A stretch of DNA of 19,274 nucleotides from JAXDBV01 sp034678415 (GCA_034678415.1 JAXDBV010000279.1:1-19274); one strand, 5' to 3'. Counted from the first letter of the stretch, positions 1 to 6,771 are shown. Numbers and translations: made by a program. The notes: generated from the sequence alone by a model not told the origin.

Positions 1-2
1 AG

Positions 3-116
3 ATACGGATGAAGCCTGAATATGAGGTATGCAGGAAGCTGGCGGAAGAGCATCATGTCAGGATCAGTGATATTTATGATGAAGTGCGCCGGCAGGCGGA
101 CAAACAGGAACCGTAG
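3..116 (+). CDS. larC: LarC C-terminal end (nickel insertion protein of NPN cofactor synthesis), partial
   Basis: The reading frame enters from the left edge and stops at TAG 114-116. The 37 visible residues contain KPEYEVCRKLAEEH followed by a short ISDIYDEV helix, which resembles the extreme C-terminus of LarC, where a K-P-E-Y/H-E-x-C segment precedes an amphipathic helix. LarC is the CTP-dependent cyclometallase that inserts nickel into the pincer nucleotide in the last step of NPN cofactor synthesis. The fragment is too short to judge catalytic residues. The assignment rests on this tail plus the immediate context: the stop lies 3 nt before larE, which is followed at once by larB. Without that context the tail alone would be only suggestive. 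Confidence 0.72.
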   Translation: MRMKPEYEVCRKLAEEHHVRISDIYDEVRRQADKQEP

Positions 117-119
117 GCC

Positions 120-920
120 ATGAGCAATCCGGAATACCAGGCCTTACTTGATCACCTGGAGAGGTATGGCAAGGCAGCCGTCGCTTTCTCGGGCGGCACC
201 GACAGCACCTTCCTCCTGGCGGCAGCCGTTGAAGCCTATAAGAATGATGTGCTTGCCATAACGGTTGATACTCCTTATACCCCGTCCGGCGATCTGGAGG
301 ACACCCGGCATATTGCAGCAATGCTCGGAGCCCGTCACCGGGTACTGACATTGACGGTGCCGCATGAGATACGTGATAATCCTGAGAACCGTTGTTATCT
401 CTGTAAGAAGCACCTCTTCACCGTCATCAAGGAAGTGGCAGCCGGGGAAGGATTCACCGTTGTGTTCGACGGCACGAATGCCGATGATCCGTCTGATCAC
501 CGCCCGGGCCTCAGGGCCCTGGAGGAGCTGAAAGTTGTGAGCCCTCTCAGAGAGACAGGCCTGGGTAAAGAGCAAATACGGAAGATGGCCCGTAGCATGA
601 ACCTCCCCAACTGGGACAAACCGGCCAATGCATGCCTCCTGACACGCCTGCCTTTTGGCACGCCTGCCGATCCGGAGCTATTAAGAAAAATCGACCGGGC
701 AGAAACCTTCCTCCATGACCTTGGATTCCGTAACATCAGACTGAGGGTTCATCACCGGATAGCCCGACTTGAACTGCCCCGCGAATTGATACCTGTCGTC
801 ATCCGGCCCGAATATACCGGCAGGATCATCCCTTACCTTAAAACGCTCGGATTTGATTATATTACCCTCGATCTTGAGGGATACAGAACGGGTAGCTTTA
901 ACCAGAAACAGAATGAATGA
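120..920 (+). CDS. larE: LarE, ATP-dependent sulfur transferase for the nickel-pincer nucleotide
   Basis: 266-aa cytoplasmic protein of the PP-loop ATP pyrophosphatase family, normal length for LarE. The PP-loop is SGGTDS at residues 24-29, which adenylates the carboxylates of pyridinium-biscarboxylic acid mononucleotide before sulfur transfer. Family hallmarks follow: ENRCYLCK (90-97), DGTNADD (117-123), SPLRE (141-145) and KPANACLLTRLPFG (167-180). Three cysteines stand out: C92, C95 and C172. C172 sits where the sacrificial cysteine of Lactobacillus plantarum LarE (Cys176) lies. The extra C92-x2-C95 pair resembles the three-cysteine LarE type reported to hold a [4Fe-4S] cluster and use a non-core sulfide instead of sacrificing a cysteine; cluster binding here is inferred. 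The gene starts 3 nt after the larC stop and ends 3 nt before larB, so it is almost certainly cotranscribed with both. No clear Shine-Dalgarno is present. Confidence 0.93.
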   Translation: MSNPEYQALLDHLERYGKAAVAFSGGTDSTFLLAAAVEAYKNDVLAITVDTPYTPSGDLEDTRHIAAMLGARHRVLTLTVPHEIRDNPENRCYLCKKHLFTVIKEVAAGEGFTVVFDGTNADDPSDHRPGLRALEELKVVSPLRETGLGKEQIRKMARSMNLPNWDKPANACLLTRLPFGTPADPELLRKIDRAETFLHDLGFRNIRLRVHHRIARLELPRELIPVVIRPEYTGRIIPYLKTLGFDYITLDLEGYRTGSFNQKQNE

Positions 921-923
921 ACC

Positions 924-1670
924 ATGAATGCAAACGAGATCAGGAAGCTTCTGAAACGGGTACAGGACGGAAAAACAGATATTGAAGAGGCCTTCTGCCG
1001 GTTGAAGGATCTGCCGTACAGTGATCTGGGATATGCCAAGGTGGATCATCACAGGGAGATCCGTGTGGGATACCCTGAAGTGATCTACTGTACCGGTAAG
1101 TCGGTTGACCAGGTCAGGGGAATTGTAAAGAACATGCTTGGCAGAAAGTCGAATATCCTTGCCACAAGGGCTACCCGCGAAATGTTTGATGCCGTAAAGG
1201 CGTTAACACGCAAGGCGGAGTATCTGGAGGCGGCGCGTATTATTCGCGTTGTACAGAATGCTCCGACGGCCGTGCCTACCTATATAGCCGTTGTCTCCGC
1301 CGGCACCTCCGATATGCCGGTGGCCGAGGAGGCCGCCGTCACGGCCGAAACCTTTGGCAACAGGGTGGAGAGGATTTACGATGTGGGCATAGCGGGTATT
1401 CACAGGCTGATGGACAAGATGGAGATCATCAGGGGGGCAAGAGTGGTGGTGGTAGTGGCAGGCATGGAGGGAGCCCTCGCCAGCGTGGTGGGTGGACTGG
1501 TGGATAAGCCCGTCATTGCCGTGCCTACCAGCATCGGTTATGGAGCCAGCTTCAGCGGCCTGTCAGCCCTCCTGGGCATGCTCACCGGATGTGCCTCGGG
1601 TGTCACGGTTGTGAACATTGACAACGGCTTCGGGGCAGGTTATGCCGCCAGCACGATCAACCGGTTATAA
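924..1670 (+). CDS. larB: LarB, pyridinium-3,5-biscarboxylic acid mononucleotide synthase
   Basis: 248-aa cytoplasmic enzyme with a C-terminal PurE/AIR-carboxylase-like domain, full length for LarB. It starts nickel-pincer nucleotide synthesis by carboxylating nicotinic acid adenine dinucleotide at C5 and releasing AMP. Visible family segments are DHHRE (41-45), VVSAGTSDMPVAEEA (123-137), GMEGALASVVGGL (180-192), PVIAVPTSIGYGASF (196-210) and the C-terminal NIDNGFGAGYAAS stretch (231-243). C223, in TGCASG, matches the position of the cysteine (Cys221 in L. plantarum LarB) that forms a covalent adduct with the pyridinium ring; D41 and E182 match other reported active-site acids. These correspondences come from motif position, not from an alignment I could run. 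The gene follows larE by 3 nt. A WbqC-family gene follows 9 nt after its stop, probably in the same operon. Confidence 0.95.
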   Translation: MNANEIRKLLKRVQDGKTDIEEAFCRLKDLPYSDLGYAKVDHHREIRVGYPEVIYCTGKSVDQVRGIVKNMLGRKSNILATRATREMFDAVKALTRKAEYLEAARIIRVVQNAPTAVPTYIAVVSAGTSDMPVAEEAAVTAETFGNRVERIYDVGIAGIHRLMDKMEIIRGARVVVVVAGMEGALASVVGGLVDKPVIAVPTSIGYGASFSGLSALLGMLTGCASGVTVVNIDNGFGAGYAASTINRL

Positions 1671-1679
1671 ACTAACCTG

Positions 1680-2333
1680 ATGGACCGGACGATCCTTCTC
1701 TCAACGGCTTACCTCCCTCCTGTCAGGTATTTCACCAAGTTCCTTATCCCCGGCAAGGTATTCATTGAAGCACACGAGAACTATACCAAACAAACCTACC
1801 GCAACCGTTGCTCCATCTGTACAGCCAACGGACGGTCATTCCTTATCGTACCTGTGGTGCGGGGCAGCTTTCATAAAGTACATATAAGAGACCTCCGGAT
1901 TGATAACAGCACACCCTGGCAGACAAACCACGAACGAGCCATCGTTTCGTCGTATAACCGTTCACCCTTCTTCGAATATTATGGAAACGAAATCCTTGCA
2001 GCCATCCGCAGAAAGGAAAAGTTTCTTCTGGACTTCAACTGTTCCCTCACCAATTTGCTCCTGGGGATATTGAACATAAAGCAGGGATTTGAACTAACGA
2101 CCAGTTATTCCGCAACAGGCACGGAGGGAACACTTGACTACCGCGACTCTATCCACCCGAAAAAAAGCACAGGTGATCCTCATTTCATCACCATACCGTA
2201 CATACAGGTATTTAATGACCGGTATGGCTTTATTCCCGGGCAGAGCATCATCGACCTGCTGTTTAACATGGGCCCCGATTCTACCGCATACATGCACCGC
2301 TGTATAAAAAAACAGGGAGAACACCCTGTGTGA
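1680..2333 (+). CDS. WbqC-like family protein
   Basis: 217-aa protein of the WbqC-like family, common in Bacteroidota. Recognisable segments include the N-terminal LLSTAYLPPVRYFTKF, then NRCSICTANGRSFLIVPV, a K-x-RDLRID segment, and WQTNHERAIVSSYNRSPFFEYY, which is the most characteristic part. The biochemical activity of the family is not settled. The name comes from an O-antigen/polysaccharide gene cluster, and a role in surface polysaccharide or amino-sugar metabolism is only a guess. No signal peptide or membrane segment is visible, so it should be cytoplasmic. It starts 9 nt after larB and is probably the last gene of the lar transcript, although a functional link to nickel-pincer synthesis is not evident. 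Its last codons (around residues 211-217) overlap the hairpin of a terminator serving the convergent outer-membrane-protein gene. Confidence 0.85.
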   Translation: MDRTILLSTAYLPPVRYFTKFLIPGKVFIEAHENYTKQTYRNRCSICTANGRSFLIVPVVRGSFHKVHIRDLRIDNSTPWQTNHERAIVSSYNRSPFFEYYGNEILAAIRRKEKFLLDFNCSLTNLLLGILNIKQGFELTTSYSATGTEGTLDYRDSIHPKKSTGDPHFITIPYIQVFNDRYGFIPGQSIIDLLFNMGPDSTAYMHRCIKKQGEHPV

Positions 2334-2342
2334 ACTCCCTGT
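2306..2342 (-). terminator. Intrinsic terminator of the FadL-type gene, overlapping the wbqC 3' end
   Basis: The arms ACAGGGAG (2312-2319) and CTCCCTGT (2335-2342) form an 8-bp stem. The loop holds a second small stem, ACAC/GTGT (2321-2324 with 2328-2331). On the + strand, seven A residues (2306-2312) precede the hairpin, so the minus-strand transcript reads hairpin then a U-tract, the layout of a Rho-independent terminator for the gene ending at 2363. In the + direction no U-tract follows. The left arm lies inside the last codons of the WbqC-family gene. Confidence 0.78.
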
Positions 2343-2362
2343 ATAGCTGATAATTATTCCGT

Positions 2363-3850
2363 TCAGAACCTTATACCGACGGTAGCTACAAACTTATTCC
2401 TGTTGGAATTGAGAAATGCTCCATCCGGTTCCATTTCATAGAGGTAGTATCTCTCCTCGTGCAGGGTTCGGGCATAACCCAGATCAAAGTAAAATGCATT
2501 TTCCCTGATGCCGATGCCGGCCGAAAGGGTTGAATATCCTGCCTTCTCATTTTCAGAATCGGGCTTGTATGGGCTGCCGAAATGGGCATATCCGCCGCGG
2601 AATGCGAAGGTTCCAAACCTCACTTCACCGCCAAGCCGCAGGTTCTGTGTGGCACGATAGGTATCCTGTATCATCGAATTATCGGCATCAAAATCAATAT
2701 CGGATTTCCGTTCACGAAACCGCATGGCAGAATAATCAACGAATTCATAATCAAGGCTGAGCAGCGCAAATTTCTTAAACTGAAGGCCTACACTACCAAT
2801 GAATTTCATCGGGGTGATCAGTTTATAGTGGACAATATCCGGGCCCAGCTCATTGCCATTCTCATCAGTCGGTTCAACAGCATAGTTCACGAAGCTCGAC
2901 GTCATGGTGTTGAAGTATTCATCTTTCATGTTGTAGAAGGTGGGCAGGTGAAAGGCGGCCCCCAGGCGCAACAGTTCAATGGGTTTGAACAATGCCCCTG
3001 CCTTGAATGTATATCCGAAGCCGTGGGTTGAAATATTGCGCCGGAACGAAAAATTATAATGATTGTCATTTTCCACCCAGTTCTCGGTATGATCGATGAT
3101 CGTTTCATAGCTGACAGACTGCAGACCCAGGGTGGCTCCGAAGTAAAATTTATGGGCATAGTTTCCCCCGAAAGTGAATACCCATTCACTCTTCCTCCCC
3201 TTGTTATCCAGCACATGCTTCTGGCTGGCGCCTAACGGTAACAGGTTATCGTCATAATCGAAATTGGTTCCCGGAATGGTATCGATCACGTAAGCGTCAA
3301 AAGCCAGCCGTTCCCAATATGGATCAAGGAACTCCGGGTCGGTACCGTCCAGGTCGCCTCCGACATGATCGTTGTACATGAAATAATCGAACATCGAGAT
3401 GCCCATCCTGTTGTCCCCGGCTGGTCTTGTTCCTTCTATCGGTATCAGCTGGTTATAGTCATTAAGATTGCTGTATCCGATACCGAAATTGATATTTTTT
3501 ATGTTTCCGTTTCCTGATTTCAGGGTACTGACAAATCCAAGCTGTCCCACGTTAAACTGATAGGAGAAATCTTTAGAAGTGTTCTCCAGGAAATCGGAGG
3601 TTGAGGTGTTATATAGAAGGGTGGGTGAGAAACTGAAATCCGTCTTCTGAAACACGCCGATTCCGGCAGGATTATAGCTCAGTGAGGTGAAATCACCTCC
3701 CAGGGCTCCAAAGGCTCCTCCCATACTCACGAACCTGGCGGTTCCCCCGTTCAGCGATTGCGTGAATCGCAGTGCATCCACCAGGTTCTGTGCCGACAGC
3801 GCTGATGATAACAGCATGAGCAGCACAATATATGTAACTCTCGTTTTCAT
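2363..3850 (-). CDS. Outer-membrane transport protein, OmpP1/FadL/TodX family
   Basis: 495 aa from the chosen start. The N-terminus MKTRVTYIVLLMLLSSALSAQ is a type I signal peptide, which is why ATG 3850 is preferred; in-frame ATGs at 3859 and 3904 would only add a hydrophilic leader before it. The mature N-terminus has ARFVSMGGAFGALGGDFTSLSYNPAGIGVF, typical of the FadL/TodX plug region where S-x-N-P-A-G is conserved. The rest is alternating aromatic/polar beta-strand sequence ending in FVATVGIRF, with a terminal Phe as in proteins inserted by the Bam complex. Family members form a beta-barrel with a hatch and move hydrophobic compounds (long-chain fatty acids, aromatics) across the outer membrane; the substrate here is unknown. 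It lies 93 nt downstream of a Tyr-rich lipoprotein gene on the same strand with no visible terminator between, so cotranscription is likely. A good terminator follows its stop. Confidence 0.86.
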   Translation of the reverse strand: MKTRVTYIVLLMLLSSALSAQNLVDALRFTQSLNGGTARFVSMGGAFGALGGDFTSLSYNPAGIGVFQKTDFSFSPTLLYNTSTSDFLENTSKDFSYQFNVGQLGFVSTLKSGNGNIKNINFGIGYSNLNDYNQLIPIEGTRPAGDNRMGISMFDYFMYNDHVGGDLDGTDPEFLDPYWERLAFDAYVIDTIPGTNFDYDDNLLPLGASQKHVLDNKGRKSEWVFTFGGNYAHKFYFGATLGLQSVSYETIIDHTENWVENDNHYNFSFRRNISTHGFGYTFKAGALFKPIELLRLGAAFHLPTFYNMKDEYFNTMTSSFVNYAVEPTDENGNELGPDIVHYKLITPMKFIGSVGLQFKKFALLSLDYEFVDYSAMRFRERKSDIDFDADNSMIQDTYRATQNLRLGGEVRFGTFAFRGGYAHFGSPYKPDSENEKAGYSTLSAGIGIRENAFYFDLGYARTLHEERYYLYEMEPDGAFLNSNRNKFVATVGIRF

Positions 3851-3943
3851 CTCTGACATTTTTTGGTTTAGATATAACTTTTGCTTTACGGTTTGATCCG
3901 TCAATGACCGTCAAATGCAACAATACATCTTTTATTAGCTATT

Positions 3944-5227
3944 TTATCGTCTGTGTCCTCCTGATGATGAGGATGATCTTGATGAGCCGGACGAGCTGGA
4001 GCTGCTCCTGCTGCTTGATCCCCCGGAATAGCTGCCGGAAGACCTGGATCCCGACGAACCCGAATAGGAACGTCCGCTGGAAGGACTGCTGTACGATGAC
4101 CTTCCTGAGCTTGATGGCCTGGAATAGCTCGATCTGCCTGATGAGGAAGAGGAAGGTCTGGAATAGACCGACCGGCTTCCTGAGTTACTGTAACTCCCAG
4201 AGCTCCTGTTATATGAAGGCCTTGTATAATTCCTCGGCTCGGTATATCTCGGTGTATAGCTCTTTGTGCCGGATGATGTGCCGGTAGAAGGACGTTGCAC
4301 TGCAGTTGATCTCGAAGAGGTGGTCGCCCTTGTATAACGGCTGGGAGAACCCTGTACGGTACCTGAAGACGAACGTGTATTGGTCATCGTACGCGTCTGA
4401 ACCCTGTCCTGCGTGGTGGTACTCCTTGTATAGGTCGCCGGTCTGCCTGACTCGGCAGGGGTCCGCCTCACATCTGTCCCCGTATTCAGACTCTTGGTGA
4501 TGGTTGTTGCGCTCGTTCTCCTGCCGGAACCGATATCCGTTGCCGAGGCCACAGGCCTTGACCCACCAGTTTCCCTGTTCGTCACCATCCCGCGACGCCT
4601 GCCTTCCACAGGATCATGGCGTAACCCGCCATAGGAGTGATAACGGTTACCATAGTAACCGCCGTAATAATACGGTGAATAATAGGATCCGTAATAGTAA
4701 GGCGAGTAATAGTCATACATGTAGTACGGACGGTAATACCACGGATTTGAATACCAGGACCGGTAATACCAGGGATTGTAAAACCCGTAATTCCACGAAT
4801 AATAGGAACCCGGCCAGTAATCAAAGTAGAACGGGTCATACCAGTAATCATAGAATGGGCTGTAATAGCTTATCCCGTAATAGGGTCTGTGAAACCGGTA
4901 AATTCTCGTATAATAAGGAGAATCCCAGTAGTCATTATAGTAGTTATTCTCAATGTATTGGGTCGGTTCACTTCCACTGTAATCATCATAGTAAAGCGTA
5001 TCATCATCAATGACCATTTCCCTGGTGCCCGATGCATTGGACTGGTAGTTATCAATGGCAACATATCTGTCATCCGGAGAGGACTTTCCTTTGTGCTCAA
5101 CCACAACCACTTCTTCATCTCCCGGAGTGTAATAGATGTCATCGTACCCTGATGTGACGAAGAAGCCGGTCGAACATGATGTGAACATCAAGGCTGCTAA
5201 TGCTGTTATGAGAAATCGTGCTTTCAT
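3944..5227 (-). CDS. Tyr-rich lipoprotein with a Ser/Arg-rich C-terminal tail, function unknown
   Basis: 427 aa. The N-terminus MKARFLITALAALMFTSC ends in a lipobox-like FTSC, so lipidation at C18 and export are expected. Residues about 30-90 are acidic. Residues 101-200 contain 38 Tyr and 7 Trp by my count, built from variations on SPYYYG, NPWYYR and SYYSPYYYGG. Residues about 230-427 are a low-complexity, basic Ser/Thr/Arg/Gly tail made of RSSYSRPSSSGR-like units and ending GGHRR. No enzyme motif or known domain is recognised. Residues 108-119 (RIYRFHRPYYGI) match the secreted protein encoded just upstream at 6682-5432, which has the same Tyr-rich then Ser/Thr/Arg-rich layout. A perfect GAGGAGG (5241-5235) sits 7 nt before the start, and a 15-bp element shared with the upstream gene lies at 5292-5278. 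A structural, adhesive or matrix role is conceivable from composition only. Confidence 0.82.
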   Translation of the reverse strand: MKARFLITALAALMFTSCSTGFFVTSGYDDIYYTPGDEEVVVVEHKGKSSPDDRYVAIDNYQSNASGTREMVIDDDTLYYDDYSGSEPTQYIENNYYNDYWDSPYYTRIYRFHRPYYGISYYSPFYDYWYDPFYFDYWPGSYYSWNYGFYNPWYYRSWYSNPWYYRPYYMYDYYSPYYYGSYYSPYYYGGYYGNRYHSYGGLRHDPVEGRRRGMVTNRETGGSRPVASATDIGSGRRTSATTITKSLNTGTDVRRTPAESGRPATYTRSTTTQDRVQTRTMTNTRSSSGTVQGSPSRYTRATTSSRSTAVQRPSTGTSSGTKSYTPRYTEPRNYTRPSYNRSSGSYSNSGSRSVYSRPSSSSSGRSSYSRPSSSGRSSYSSPSSGRSYSGSSGSRSSGSYSGGSSSRSSSSSSGSSRSSSSSGGHRR

Positions 5228-5234
5228 CTTTTTG

Positions 5235-5241
5235 CCTCCTC
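5235..5241 (-). promoter_or_regulatory. Strong Shine-Dalgarno of the Tyr-rich lipoprotein gene
   Basis: GAGGAGG lies 7 nt upstream of ATG 5227. Most genes in this window lack any such site, as is common in Bacteroidota, so this site fixes the start and suggests efficient translation. Confidence 0.75.
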
Positions 5242-5277
5242 AGGTTAAGGTTTTGTTCTTTTTTTAATAAAAATATA

Positions 5278-5292
5278 CAAATACCATACCAA
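5278..5292 (-). promoter_or_regulatory. Shared 15-bp upstream element TTGGTATGGTATTTG (promoter or operator)
   Basis: On the minus strand this element reads TTGGTATGGTATTTG and ends 50 nt before the start of the Tyr-rich lipoprotein gene. The upstream Tyr-rich gene has TTGGTATAGTATTTG (6764-6750), differing at one base. It does not fit the standard Bacteroidota -7 box TAnnTTTG exactly. It may be a site for a particular sigma factor or a regulator common to the two genes. An AT-rich tract follows it. Confidence 0.55.
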
Positions 5293-5376
5293 TTATATCA
5301 CTGAAAACAATAATCCGAAGCGTTTACTGAAATTTTTCTAAAGATAAAAATAAAAAAAATTTCACAACCTAAAACA

Positions 5377-5404
5377 ACCGACCCGGTTAATGTAACGGGT
5401 CGGT
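5377..5404 (-). terminator. Intrinsic terminator after the secreted Tyr-rich gene
   Basis: Perfect 9-bp arms ACCGACCCG (5377-5385) and CGGGTCGGT (5396-5404) enclose a 10-nt loop. On the minus strand the stem is followed directly by TTGTTTT and then further T-rich sequence (a run of T at about 5359-5352). It separates the secreted Tyr-rich gene (stop at 5432) from the lipoprotein gene, so the two relatives are probably separate transcripts, consistent with each having its own upstream element. Confidence 0.8.
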
Positions 5405-5431
5405 GGCAGAACCATGCAGTTTATGGTATCG

Positions 5432-6682
5432 CTACCTTCTCTTTGCACCTGAGGTACTCCTGTCGTCCGGTGATTTGCTTTTTGTTTTGCCGGTGCCTGA
5501 ACCGGATGATTTCCTGCTCTGAGATTTTTCCTGTGACGAGGGTCTGGCAGCAGTGCTCTTCTGCGACGAGGATGGTCGGTTAACGGCGGCTGCCCTGCTG
5601 GAAGGCACAGGTTTCTTCAGAGTGGTGCTCCGCTCATCCGTTGATGGTGTGTCCATCCGGTTACAGGGGCGGGTTGTTGATTTGATAGCTGTCTTGTCGG
5701 GCCGTTCAGCCGATGGTTTGCCGGGTTGCCCTGTACGGGTTCTGACAGGTGTTTTATCCCCGGAGGGGCCGGCTCCCGGCTTGCCATCATCCCAACCGGT
5801 TCGGGTACGGGTGGGTGTATTATCTTTATCTGCCGGATCTTTTCCGGGTTTACCGTCATCCCATCCTGTACGTGTGCGGGTTCGTGTGGGTTCATTATCC
5901 TTTCCCTGGCCACGGTCCTTATCACCGGCGTTATCCGGGCGTTCTGTTCCCGGCCGGGTGATGGTTCCCGGAGTTGAGCGGCGTCCACCGCTGCCCTGGT
6001 CAGGACCGGCGACAGGTCTGTCATACCTGTCGGTGCTTACATTAACACCCCTGCGGTAGGTTCCTTCTCCCGTCCATCCGGAAGGGCCCCTCGTGTAGGT
6101 TTTGTAAGAATAATAACGATCCCTGTCGCTGTAGTAATACGGGGTGTGGAACACGGAATAGCGCGTTTCAACCACCCTGTAGACAGGACGTACATAATAG
6201 TAACTCCCCCAATACCCTCCATAACCGGCATAATAGTAGTTCCGGAAGGGCGGGTATCCAATGTTGAAGCTGATATGTATGCCCCTGTGATACGGGTAAT
6301 AAAAATCATCCCAGTAATATACCGGAGTGTGGTAAATGATGGCGGAATAGTATGGTGTATAATACCAGTATGGGAGACCTAAATAGATATTTCTGCCCCA
6401 GTAAGGCGAATGATCGTACCAGTAAATATCCGTGTAGATGGGATCGAAATAGTTCATGACGATACCCACCACCGGCCTGTGGAACCGCCTGATGCGCGAA
6501 GCATAGATGTATCCGTCATGATGGAAGTAATACTGGCTGCGGATAACCACACCTTCCTGTGCATGAGGAGACCGTTTCCCGAACCCTGATGACCGGGTCA
6601 TCACCTCAGGAGAAGGGTACACGTTTTTGACCGTCCCGAAAATGAGAGCAATAAGTAACGTGAGTATCAGTTTTGTTCTCAT
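5432..6682 (-). CDS. Secreted Tyr-rich protein with a basic, TRTRTGWDDGKPG-repeat tail, function unknown
   Basis: 416 aa. Residues 1-24 look like a signal peptide (MRTKLILTLLIALIFGTV core) without a lipobox, so the protein is probably periplasmic or secreted. Residues about 50-200 are rich in Tyr, Trp, Phe and His, with segments such as LPYWYYTPYYSA. Residues 200-416 are hydrophilic and basic. Three degenerate repeats occur there: PTRTRTRTGWDDGKPG (265-280), PTRTRTGWDDGKPG (290-303) and PVRTRTGQPGKPS (312-324), followed by a Ser/Lys/Arg-rich end. Residues 63-74 (RIRRFHRPVVGI) match RIYRFHRPYYGI in the lipoprotein at 5227-3944. No catalytic motif or known family is recognised. AGGGAGG (6694-6688) precedes the ATG by 5 nt, a 15-bp element shared with the lipoprotein gene lies at 6764-6750, and a terminator follows. 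The gene is divergent from proS. Confidence 0.82.
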   Translation of the reverse strand: MRTKLILTLLIALIFGTVKNVYPSPEVMTRSSGFGKRSPHAQEGVVIRSQYYFHHDGYIYASRIRRFHRPVVGIVMNYFDPIYTDIYWYDHSPYWGRNIYLGLPYWYYTPYYSAIIYHTPVYYWDDFYYPYHRGIHISFNIGYPPFRNYYYAGYGGYWGSYYYVRPVYRVVETRYSVFHTPYYYSDRDRYYSYKTYTRGPSGWTGEGTYRRGVNVSTDRYDRPVAGPDQGSGGRRSTPGTITRPGTERPDNAGDKDRGQGKDNEPTRTRTRTGWDDGKPGKDPADKDNTPTRTRTGWDDGKPGAGPSGDKTPVRTRTGQPGKPSAERPDKTAIKSTTRPCNRMDTPSTDERSTTLKKPVPSSRAAAVNRPSSSQKSTAARPSSQEKSQSRKSSGSGTGKTKSKSPDDRSTSGAKRR

Positions 6683-6687
6683 GATGA

Positions 6688-6694
6688 CCTCCCT
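6688..6694 (-). promoter_or_regulatory. Strong Shine-Dalgarno of the secreted Tyr-rich gene
   Basis: AGGGAGG on the minus strand lies 5 nt before ATG 6682. It parallels the strong site of the related lipoprotein gene and contrasts with the SD-less neighbour proS. Confidence 0.72.
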
Positions 6695-6749
6695 GTTTTT
6701 TTACTTATCAAATTTATGTTTTAATTTGCAACATTCATTTAAAATAATT

Positions 6750-6764
6750 CAAATACTATACCAA
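6750..6764 (-). promoter_or_regulatory. Shared 15-bp upstream element TTGGTATAGTATTTG (promoter or operator)
   Basis: This is the second copy of the element found before the Tyr-rich lipoprotein gene; 14 of 15 bases are identical. It lies 67 nt before ATG 6682 and ends only 7 nt before the divergent proS start codon (6772). Binding here could therefore also touch proS expression. The two flanks outside the element are not closely alike, so the match is unlikely to be a simple recent duplication of the whole promoter. Confidence 0.55.
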
Positions 6765-6771
6765 AAAGTTT

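Noticed and set aside
120..920. LarE read as a generic NAD synthetase, GMP synthetase or asparagine synthase-like PP-loop protein.
   Set aside because: The ENRCYLCK and KPANACLLTRLPFG segments and the larC/larB context specify LarE.
4504..5013. A 169-codon + strand open frame rich in Asn, Ser and Arg, and neighbours at 3904-4287 and 4306-4500.
   Set aside because: They are the antisense of the Tyr/Ser/Arg-rich low-complexity gene, where TAC/TAT, TCC and CGG codons give few stops on the other strand. They have no start context or recognisable domain.
5553..6059. A 168-codon + strand open frame of VRVRVG-like sequence.
   Set aside because: It is antisense to the TRTRTG-repeat tail of the secreted Tyr-rich gene; its pattern is a mirror of that repeat.
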